Below, piece after piece: positions 58,465-64,000 of a DNA stretch of 64,000 nt. A model generated the notes under the pieces. That model had not been told where the DNA came from, did no database searches, and saw only the letters and a program-made list of their open reading frames with translations. Numbering within the stretch: position 1 is the first letter of the stretch; every line of letters begins with the position of its first letter. Both the position numbers and the translations under genes were made by a program. This stretch comes from Pontibacter chinhatensis (GTDB lineage: Bacteria > Bacteroidota > Bacteroidia > Cytophagales > Hymenobacteraceae). Location: contig NZ_FOOT01000004.1 in the NCBI RefSeq assembly GCF_900113285.1, positions 372,001 to 436,000 on the forward strand, written 5' to 3'.

Positions 58465-59688
58465 GTGATAAAAAAACTCTTTATTTATACTTTGCTGCTC
58501 GGCACCCTGCTGGGCCATGCTTCCTGCGACAAGGAAGCCTCGGCCGCTGCCCCGGTAGCCGAAGAACAGCCTACCGCGCCGCCGGTAGCTGAAGACCTGT
58601 ATGTGTCGTCGGAGTTGCTGCTGAGCGTACCGAAGGAAATGCTGCAGCAGTTGGTTGCAAAGCAGGGCTTTGGCAGCTATGGCCACGAGATAAAGTATGG
58701 CGTGTCGGTTTTCAGGCTGATTTACACCACAACTTACCAGGGCCAGCCCATCCACGCCTCCGGACTGGTGTGCCTGCCGCAGAACATGAGCACGCCCGCC
58801 CCTGTCATCAGCGCCCAGCACGGCACTATTTTCACCGAGAAGGATGCTCCCTCTAACTTTGAGGGGTTGTCTGGTTTTGAGCTCTTTGCCTCGGCCGGCT
58901 ACATCACGCTAATTCCGGATTACATCGGGTTTGGGGCCTCCAAGAACGTCTTCCACCCCTACTACGACCAGAAGCACTCAGGTCTGGCAGTTGTTGACCT
59001 GATCAAGGCGGCCAAAACGCTTTATGAGAAGGAAAAAGTGGTGGCAGACGACAAGCTCTTCCTAGTAGGCTATTCGGAGGGTGGCTACGTGACCTTGGCT
59101 GCACAGAAAGAGATTGAAACCAACCCGGAGCACGGGCTGCAGGTAACGGCCTCGGCGGCAGGCGCGGGAGGCTACGATCTGGTGGAGATGCTCAGCGGCA
59201 TTAAAACCGGGCAAACATACCCTTACCCGGCCTACCTGGCGTATGTGCTGCAGTCCTATAACCGCACCAATAAGTGGGACAGGCCACTTTCAGAGTTCTT
59301 TCAGGAGCCTTACGCCAGCAGGCTGCCCTCCTTGTTCGACGGCAGCAAGAGCGGCAGCGCCATTAACCGCGAGCTCACCACCGATCCCAAAAAGCTTTTT
59401 AACCCCGAGTTCTTTGCCGACCTGCAGCAGGACGGGGAGGAACAGGCCCTGAAGCAGGCGCTCCGGGCCAATAGTTTCTATGATTGGGTGCCGCAAAGCC
59501 CTACCCGCCTCTACCATGGCACTACCGACAACATTGTGCCGATCAGCAACTCCCGCGCCACTTACGAGCGCTTTAAGGCGCGCGGCGCCAAACAGCTGGA
59601 GTTTATCCCGCTGGAAGGCAAAGGCCATGGTTCTGCGCTTGCCCCCATGCTGCAATCGCTGGTGCCCTGGCTGCAAGGATTTGAATAG
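58465..59688 (+). CDS. Exported alpha/beta hydrolase lipoprotein (secretory-lipase-like)
   Basis: The 407-residue product starts at GTG 58465, the only start giving a lipoprotein signal (lipobox GHASCDKE), followed by an Ala/Pro/Glu linker. The hydrolase has an oxyanion region (SAQHGTIFTEKDAP), the nucleophile elbow LVGYSEGGYVTLAA, Asp in HGTTDNIVPISNSRA and His in EGKGHGSALAP. It resembles secretory lipases or carboxylesterases anchored at the envelope. Substrate is unknown. Confidence 0.85.
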   Translation: MIKKLFIYTLLLGTLLGHASCDKEASAAAPVAEEQPTAPPVAEDLYVSSELLLSVPKEMLQQLVAKQGFGSYGHEIKYGVSVFRLIYTTTYQGQPIHASGLVCLPQNMSTPAPVISAQHGTIFTEKDAPSNFEGLSGFELFASAGYITLIPDYIGFGASKNVFHPYYDQKHSGLAVVDLIKAAKTLYEKEKVVADDKLFLVGYSEGGYVTLAAQKEIETNPEHGLQVTASAAGAGGYDLVEMLSGIKTGQTYPYPAYLAYVLQSYNRTNKWDRPLSEFFQEPYASRLPSLFDGSKSGSAINRELTTDPKKLFNPEFFADLQQDGEEQALKQALRANSFYDWVPQSPTRLYHGTTDNIVPISNSRATYERFKARGAKQLEFIPLEGKGHGSALAPMLQSLVPWLQGFE

Positions 59689-59795
59689 CACCTACAGCTA
59701 GCACGCCAGCGCACGTGCATACTTAAAGTATAGAAAGGCAAACAGCCAGCCCCAATAGGAACCGGCTGTTCTACCTTCAACACAAACAGGTATTT

Positions 59796-60137
59796 TTAGT
59801 CTCTTGGAATCACAAAGCGCTGACCGGGACGAATCAGGTCCGGGTTGTCACCGATTGTGGCTTTGTTGGCATTATAAATCTTGGTCCAGGCGTTGGCATC
59901 GCCGTAATGCTTCTTGGCAATCTTAGAAAGAGAGTCGCCGCTCTGCACGGTATACACGTCCTGGCCCGGCCCGGCATCAGTGGTTTTGTTCATGCCACCC
60001 TGCCCAAAGAAGCCGCCCTGGTTCGGTTGGCCTGGTTGGGTGCCCGGTTGCGTCTGCATGTTCTTCGAAGACGGCGCATTAGGCGATGGCTTGGCGGGCT
60101 CCTTCTTTCCCTTCTTAAAAAAATCTGACAGTCCCAT
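59796..60137 (-). CDS. LysM-domain protein
   Basis: The 113-residue product has a basic start (MGLSDFFKKGKKEPAKP), a Pro/Gln/Gly-rich linker, and one C-terminal LysM domain (VYTVQSGDSLSKIAKKHYGD then WTKIYNANKATIGDNPDLIR). It ends PGQRFVIP. It lacks a signal peptide. It resembles short BON/LysM-type proteins (such as LysM protein YgaU) that bind peptidoglycan or act in potassium and osmotic responses. Confidence 0.9.
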   Translation of the reverse strand: MGLSDFFKKGKKEPAKPSPNAPSSKNMQTQPGTQPGQPNQGGFFGQGGMNKTTDAGPGQDVYTVQSGDSLSKIAKKHYGDANAWTKIYNANKATIGDNPDLIRPGQRFVIPRD

Positions 60138-60305
60138 ATTTATTGTCTTTTTAAATCAAACTTGTTTTCACGGCAATGGCTGTTGGCAACCATTTGTGCA
60201 TAAAATAAGATACGCCGTATCAGCCACTTAGTTGTGCCATACTTTGCAACGACAATCCAAAACAGGACGTAAGCAACAGTCAGAACAAATGATAACTAAG
60301 AAACT

Positions 60306-60719
60306 ATGGAAACAATAAGAAAAAGTTGGCAAGGCCTGCTGGCAGTGCTGCTGGCCATACTGATAACAAGCTGCGGCGGAAACAAAGAGGAAGTAGGATC
60401 GGAGAGTATGATTGCCGGCACCAGCAGCAAAACATGGGTAGCCGATAAGGAGCGCAACGCCTCCGGCGACAAGGAGAAACTATCAGACGCGGAGAAGGAC
60501 CAAACCATGCAGTTTTATGCGGATGGCCGTTTTGCGCTGGGCGCAGGATCGGCGCTGCAAACCGGCACCTGGACGTTTGACCAGGCCGCCAAGCGCCTGA
60601 CGCTGCAGTTTGAGGGCGCTGACATGTCGGAGAACTTCGAGGTGATGAAGCTCGACGACGATGAACTGGACCTGAGAGCCCCGGATGGTACTGTGATGGA
60701 AATGGAGCTGAAGAAATAA
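60306..60719 (+). CDS. Lipocalin-like lipoprotein, unknown function
   Basis: The 137-residue product has a lipoprotein signal (LLAVLLAILITSCGGNKEEV) and a beta-rich body (KTWVADKERNASG, MQFYADGRFALGAG, GTWTFDQAAKRLTLQF, DDELDLRAPDGTVMEMELKK) like the small lipocalin-like/META-type domains of Bacteroidota. The function is not known. Confidence 0.7.
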   Translation: METIRKSWQGLLAVLLAILITSCGGNKEEVGSESMIAGTSSKTWVADKERNASGDKEKLSDAEKDQTMQFYADGRFALGAGSALQTGTWTFDQAAKRLTLQFEGADMSENFEVMKLDDDELDLRAPDGTVMEMELKK

Positions 60720-60762
60720 CTTTTCAGCACCTTCTAAAGTATAGAAATACGGTTTCGATTAC

Positions 60763-60797
60763 AGCGGCAGCCTGCGCACAGCGGGCTGCCGCTTTTA
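60763..60797. terminator. Bidirectional terminator
   Basis: AGCGGCAGCC (60763-60772) and GGCTGCCGCT (60784-60793) form a 10-bp stem followed by T, between convergent lipoprotein and MFS genes. Confidence 0.8.
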
Positions 60798-61976
60798 TTT
60801 TGCCCGGAGCAGCGGGCGCATAGAGAGTAGCCCCAGCAGCGGCCCCACTGCCAGTAGTATAAACACGCCCCGCAACGGCATCACCGTAAGCAGGTAACCC
60901 GTTAGCTGTATGCTGATAATTGTAATAGCGAAACCGATGGAAGTGACCACCGTGAGTGCCGTACCCACCAGTTGTGGCGGCGCGGCGCGGGCCGTAAGCG
61001 CAGAAAACTGCGGTGAGTCGCCGGCCACCACCACGCCCCAGAACAGCAGGAAGGGCAACAGCAGTTGGGGTAACTGCAGCACCCACACGCTTGCCACGCA
61101 GCACAGCCCCGACAAGAGCAACTGCACAAAGGCCACCCTCCCGCTTCCCCAGCGCTGCGAGAGGTAACCGCCCGCCACACAGCCCACAGCCCCGGCCGCT
61201 ATCACCAAAAAGCTAAACACCGACAGTTGCCCCGGTGCCCACTCCGGATAGGCATAGGCAAGTATAACCGGCACAAAGGCCCACAAAGTATAGAGCTCCC
61301 ACATGTGCCCAAAATAACCGAGCGCGGCCGCCCGCAGCTCCCCTACCCGGAATACCCGTAGCATATTGCCCACCTCAAAACGGGCTCCCTTGCCCATGTA
61401 GGGTCCGTTTGGCACGAGCAGGTACATCGCCAAGCCTCCGGCAGCAGCAAGTATACTTATTGCCAGCAGCATCGTCTGCCAGGGCAGCGACGCCCCCAGC
61501 CCCCGCAACAAGTATGGAAAGGCAGTGCCTAGCACCAGGGCGCCCACCAGGTAACCGATGGCTTTGCCTAGCCCGCCACTGTACCAGCTGGCCGCAATTC
61601 TCATCCCCACGGGGTAAATGCCCGCCAGTAAAAAGCCGGTCAGGCCACGCAACAGCAGCACGCCGGTTATACTTGTGGCGCCTGCCAGCAGCACATTCGC
61701 CAGCGCCCCCAGCAGTGAGCACAGCAGGAACAGCAAACGTGGCGACACCCTATCAGCCAGGGAAAAGAAGGCAAAGCAGAGCGTGCCAAGTATAAATCCC
61801 AGCTGCACGGAGGAAGTTAGCAGGCCGAGCGCCTCTCCCTTTAGCCCCAGCGATGCCTGCAGCTCTGGCAGCACTGCGTTTCCGGCAAACCACAGCGATG
61901 TGCCCGCAAACTGCGAGAGCACAATGACGGGTAGTATGCGGGCAGGTGCTGGTGCCACGATGGCTGAGTTGGTCAT
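60795..61976 (-). CDS. MFS-family transporter
   Basis: From the ATG at 61976 the product has 393 residues, beginning MTNSAIVAPAPARILPVIVL, and contains ~12 hydrophobic helices. MFS features are a conserved loop after helix 2 (FFSLADRVSPRLLF, A-x-x-x-D-R pattern) and helix 4 (LLRGLTGFLLAGIYPVGMRI). It is like cyanate- or sugar-type MFS permeases, with substrate unknown. The longer frame adds ~97 Arg/Trp-rich codons that belong to the overlapping hydrolase region and were discarded. Confidence 0.88.
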   Translation of the reverse strand: MTNSAIVAPAPARILPVIVLSQFAGTSLWFAGNAVLPELQASLGLKGEALGLLTSSVQLGFILGTLCFAFFSLADRVSPRLLFLLCSLLGALANVLLAGATSITGVLLLRGLTGFLLAGIYPVGMRIAASWYSGGLGKAIGYLVGALVLGTAFPYLLRGLGASLPWQTMLLAISILAAAGGLAMYLLVPNGPYMGKGARFEVGNMLRVFRVGELRAAALGYFGHMWELYTLWAFVPVILAYAYPEWAPGQLSVFSFLVIAAGAVGCVAGGYLSQRWGSGRVAFVQLLLSGLCCVASVWVLQLPQLLLPFLLFWGVVVAGDSPQFSALTARAAPPQLVGTALTVVTSIGFAITIISIQLTGYLLTVMPLRGVFILLAVGPLLGLLSMRPLLRAK

Positions 61977-62055
61977 GGAGGTGGGCGTCTTTAAAGTATA
62001 AAGGTACGCCCGGTTGGTTTTGAATGTATGCCTGGGCATCAGATTCCTTAACTTT

Positions 62056-62829
62056 TTACCCAAAGATTGTCTCAGCGAATTTCTCCAGGGCTTTGCGGGT
62101 TTCGTAGGTTCGCTCAAACATGCCCATGTGGCCGGTCTTCTCCAGGAAGTAGACCATACTGTTGCCCGGCAGGTGGCACTGTTCCAGCGCCTTGTCCATT
62201 GGCACGGCGCCATCCTCCTTACCAAAGATGAACAGCACCGGATACTTTGCCTCGCGCAGCACCTGGGCACGGTCGGGGCGGTCGCGCATGGCGGCCAGGG
62301 CCCCGGTTATACTTTCTTTAGGCGTGGCTTTGCCGATGTTTTTCATCAGCTCTATTTCCTGCTGCAGCCGCGCGCGGTTCCCCTCATAAAAGAGCGGCTC
62401 TGTGAAGGGGTTAATGAAGTTGTCCACGCCGTGGCGCTCCACAAAATCTATACTTTTGTTGCGTTGCTCTTTCTTCTCATCGGTATCCGGCAGGGCAGAG
62501 GAGTGGAAAAGGCAGAGGCCGCGGAGCAGGTGGCCATACTTTTCGGCAAAGGCCATCCCCACATAGCCACCCATCGAGTGGCCTACCAAGAGGCAGCTTT
62601 TTATACTTAGCTCGTCCAGCTGCCGCTTCACTTCGTCGGCCATACTTTCCATACTATAGCTGCCGGAGTTTGGGGTGTTGTCGCCGAAGCCGGGCAGGTC
62701 CAGGGCCAGGATTCTGAACTTCTGCTGCAGCGGCTGGGTAAACTCAGCCCATACTTCTTTGCTCTCGCAGAAGCCGTGCAGGAAAACCAGCGCATCGCCG
62801 GAGCCGTGGTCGGTGTAGGTGTTTGTCAT
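62056..62829 (-). CDS. Alpha/beta hydrolase
   Basis: The 257-residue soluble hydrolase has ALVFLHGFCESKEVW, the nucleophile elbow LLVGHSMGGYVGMA, Asp in FIFGKEDGAVP and His in EKTGHMGMFE, the classic Ser-Asp-His set. Close relatives are BioH/MhpC-like esterases; the substrate is unknown. Its start codon abuts the outer inverted repeat of the DUF559 element (62833), so that element forms its leader or promoter region. Confidence 0.9.
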   Translation of the reverse strand: MTNTYTDHGSGDALVFLHGFCESKEVWAEFTQPLQQKFRILALDLPGFGDNTPNSGSYSMESMADEVKRQLDELSIKSCLLVGHSMGGYVGMAFAEKYGHLLRGLCLFHSSALPDTDEKKEQRNKSIDFVERHGVDNFINPFTEPLFYEGNRARLQQEIELMKNIGKATPKESITGALAAMRDRPDRAQVLREAKYPVLFIFGKEDGAVPMDKALEQCHLPGNSMVYFLEKTGHMGMFERTYETRKALEKFAETIFG

Positions 62830-62880
62830 GAGATCAGGATTTACAGGATAGCAAAGTTAATGGATACGAAACTTCTGCGG

Positions 62881-62925
62881 TACCGGGTCCAACCACCCCT
62901 ACCCCTCCTTATCCAAGGAGGGGAG
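62881..62925 (+). repeat. Left inner inverted repeat of the DUF559 element
   Basis: It begins TACCGGGTCCAACCACCCCT and ends in the palindromic core CCCCTCCTTATCCAAGGAGG. It is the inverse of 63361-63406, with one missing A and one T/G difference. Confidence 0.85.
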
Positions 62926-62996
62926 CTTTTTATACTTGTTTCTCTGTCTTCCGTTTAGTAAAATGCCTTTATTCGTAACGATAGCACAACTTCGTA

Positions 62997-63356
62997 ATGA
63001 TGGCGCATCATAACCGTAAATACCTGAAGGATAACCGTAAAGCATTGCGTAGCAATTTAACTCCTGCTGAAGCCGAATTATGGAAATATCTCAAAGGGGG
63101 CAGCATGGAAGGTCGGAAATTTAGACGACAACATAGTGTCGGAAATTATATGCTCGATTTCTACTGCCCGTCGGAGTATTTAGCTGTTGAATTAGATGGT
63201 CAGGTGCATTATCATGCTGCAGCCGAGTACGCAGATCGTGAAAAGGATTTATACTTGAACAACTTAAATATTCAGGTTATTCGCTTTGAGAATAAGGACG
63301 TGTTTGAAAACTTAGAAGCTATACTACAGGAAATCCGCAGCAACTTTAGGAAGTAG
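62997..63356 (+). CDS. DUF559 endonuclease-domain protein
   Basis: The 119-residue protein is a stand-alone DUF559 (Vsr/restriction-like nuclease fold): RSNLTPAEAELWKYLKGGSM, EGRKFRRQHSVGNYMLDFYC, SEYLAVELDGQVHYH, then AEYADREKDLYLNNLNIQVI and RFENKDVFENLEAIL. The Asp in LDFYC, Glu-Leu-Asp-Gly, and Gln-Val-His positions correspond to the expected nuclease active site. The whole gene is framed by inverted repeats ending 4 bases after its stop. Alternative start is the next ATG (63000). It may nick or cut DNA; mobility of its own repeats is inference. Confidence 0.9.
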   Translation: MMAHHNRKYLKDNRKALRSNLTPAEAELWKYLKGGSMEGRKFRRQHSVGNYMLDFYCPSEYLAVELDGQVHYHAAAEYADREKDLYLNNLNIQVIRFENKDVFENLEAILQEIRSNFRK

Positions 63357-63360
63357 AAAA

Positions 63361-63406
63361 CTCCCCTCCTTGGCTAAGGAGGGGTTAGGGGTGGTTGGAC
63401 CCGGTA
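63361..63406 (-). repeat. Right inner inverted repeat of the DUF559 element
   Basis: It starts CTCCCCTCCTTGGCTAAGGA and ends GGTTGGACCCGGTA, four bases after the DUF559 stop. Its palindromic core could double as a terminator. Confidence 0.85.
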
Positions 63407-63451
63407 TGACAATTGAGCTAATTCCCTAATCCTGTAAATCCTGATTCAGAC

Positions 63452-63486
63452 AAAAAAAGCCCCGCAGCTTTTACACTGCGGGGCTT
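63452..63486 (-). terminator. Terminator of dxs
   Basis: AAGCCCCGCAG (63457-63467) pairs with CTGCGGGGCTT (63476-63486). A run of seven A on the left gives U-run termination for the minus-strand gene ending at 63516. Confidence 0.85.
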
Positions 63487-63515
63487 GCTCTGGATTCTTA
63501 CTGTTATACTTCAGT

Positions 63516-64000
63516 TCATACTTTCACCGGCACACCTGCCAGCTCGCGCACGGTATTCTCGATGTCGATTGGGGCGAAGCCTGCCTCGTGCTGCAGCTCC
63601 AGCTGGGAGCCGTGCTCGAAGATTCTGTCCGGAATTCCCAGGCGCTTTACCTGCGAGGTATAGCCGTTGTCGACCATAAACTCGAGCACCGCGCTTCCGA
63701 AACCGCCCTGCAGGCAGCCGTCTTCTACGGTTATCACTTTCTCATACTTCGAGAAAATGTGGTGCAGCAGCTCCTCGTCCAGCGGCTTGGCAAAGCGCAT
63801 GTCGTAGTGGCCTGGGTGGATGCCGTCGTGCGCCAGCTTCTGGCAAACCTCCACGGCGTAGTTGCCCACGTGCCCGAAAGTAAGTATGGCCACTTCCTCG
63901 CCTTCCTGGATGGTGCGGCCTTTGCCTACCTGTATAGGCGCTAGCGGCGTGCGCCAGTTCGGCATCACACCCTCGCCACGGGGGTAGCGGATCGTGAACG
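63516..64000 (-). CDS. dxs: 1-deoxy-D-xylulose-5-phosphate synthase (3' part)
   Basis: The frame is open to the window edge, so only the C-terminal ~160 residues are visible: TIRYPRGEGVMPNWRTPLAP, AILTFGHVGNYAVEVCQKLA, GIHPGHYDMRFAKPLDEELL, ITVEDGCLQGGFGSAVLEFM and LGIPDRIFEHGSQLELQHEA. These are typical of the transketolase C-terminal domain of DXS, which condenses pyruvate with glyceraldehyde-3-phosphate for isoprenoid and thiamine/pyridoxal precursors. The catalytic N-terminal part lies outside. Alternatives (E1 of pyruvate dehydrogenase) are less likely given RYPRGEG. Confidence 0.9.
   Translation of the reverse strand, partial: FTIRYPRGEGVMPNWRTPLAPIQVGKGRTIQEGEEVAILTFGHVGNYAVEVCQKLAHDGIHPGHYDMRFAKPLDEELLHHIFSKYEKVITVEDGCLQGGFGSAVLEFMVDNGYTSQVKRLGIPDRIFEHGSQLELQHEAGFAPIDIENTVRELAGVPVKV

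Larger units (their letters stand above)
62833..63445 (+). mobile_element. Compact DUF559 element bounded by nested inverted repeats
   Basis: An outer perfect 17-base inverted repeat (ATCAGGATTTACAGGAT, 62833-62849 and 63429-63445) encloses an inner ~46-base inverted repeat (62881-62925 and 63361-63406). The inner pair matches except for one indel and one substitution. The only gene inside is the DUF559 endonuclease-like ORF, more AT-rich than its neighbours. No target duplication is obvious. Related solo palindromes occur at 4.6 and 15.5 kb, so this looks like a mobile or domesticated dispersed unit. Confidence 0.65.

Noticed and set aside
62056-62270. N-terminal extension of the MFS gene up to 62270
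   Set aside because: The Arg/Trp-rich extension lies over the end of the hydrolase gene; ATG 61976 gives a normal transporter start.
1-64000. TATACTTTG copies as simple -7 promoter boxes
   Set aside because: The TAnnTTTG spacing does not fit (one or three bases rather than two between TA and TTTG), and most copies are inside genes, so promoter function cannot explain the motif's abundance.
1-64000. tRNA, rRNA or CRISPR loci
   Set aside because: No cloverleaf arms with a GGTTCGA-type loop, no rRNA-like conserved stretches and no evenly spaced direct repeats were found in any gap.

Overview
This 64 kb window is a chromosomal segment of a Bacteroidota bacterium. The family set (SusC/SusD pair, DUF4270 and Kelch lipoproteins, ECF sigma plus barrel-type anti-sigma protein, BtuB/BtuG-like B12 uptake, DUF4932, DUF559) points there. 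So do promoters of the TAnnTTTG type, the near absence of Shine-Dalgarno sequences, and many Cys-lipobox lipoproteins. Moderate-to-high GC and overall gene style suggest the Cytophagales, most likely Hymenobacteraceae (Pontibacter-like); that genus-level placement is inference. No rRNA, tRNA, CRISPR array, prophage or complete classical insertion sequence was seen.

Layout. 1-5.7 kb: end of a THUMP-like methyltransferase, two small hydrophilic proteins, a starch-binding-domain esterase, a GNAT, a DoxX-chrA overlap, a repeat-rich gap and a 3-methyladenine glycosylase. 5.7-9.2 kb: a cobalamin riboswitch controlling a TonB-dependent receptor and a beta-propeller lipoprotein, i.e. a vitamin B12 uptake operon. 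9.2-15.2 kb: small membrane or acidic proteins, a B12-binding-type radical SAM enzyme, DUF4932 and fasciclin lipoproteins. 15.7-23.7 kb: uvrB, a Kelch/DUF4270 lipoprotein pair, and an ECF sigma/anti-sigma pair. 24-30.4 kb: a minus-strand series with DUF1232, aroE, DUF368, phosphosulfolactate synthase, a TPR protein, an epimerase and a CpsB-type phosphatase. 30.6-35.8 kb: housekeeping genes (acyl-CoA dehydrogenase, rpsU-xerC-hpf, metK, PAP2). 35.9-45.4 kb: SusD/SusC, an S9 peptidase and an amidase. 45.6-51.2 kb: small envelope genes and a DEAD-box helicase. 51.4-56.7 kb: a TetR-ABC-HlyD-TolC export operon whose ABC nucleotide-binding motifs are degenerate. 57-64 kb: DUF2059, TSUP, lipase, LysM, MFS and hydrolase genes, a DUF559 endonuclease gene inside nested inverted repeats, and the end of dxs.

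Two signals stand out. First, the heptamer AAGTATA/TATACTT occurs about 140 times by eye on the two strands, against roughly 5-8 expected. It lies in intergenic DNA and in every reading frame, dictating otherwise uncommon codons (Ile-Leu as ATA CTT, Ser-Ile as AGT ATA), and it builds some terminator hairpins. It is nearly absent from metK, acyl-CoA dehydrogenase, rpsU/xerC/hpf and the SusCD genes. This behaves like a highly iterated genome motif comparable to DNA-uptake or HIP1-type sequences. Second, the DUF559 gene sits in a compact element of about 613 bp with two nested inverted repeats. Solo relatives of its palindromic arm lie elsewhere in the window, suggesting an endonuclease-linked dispersed repeat system.
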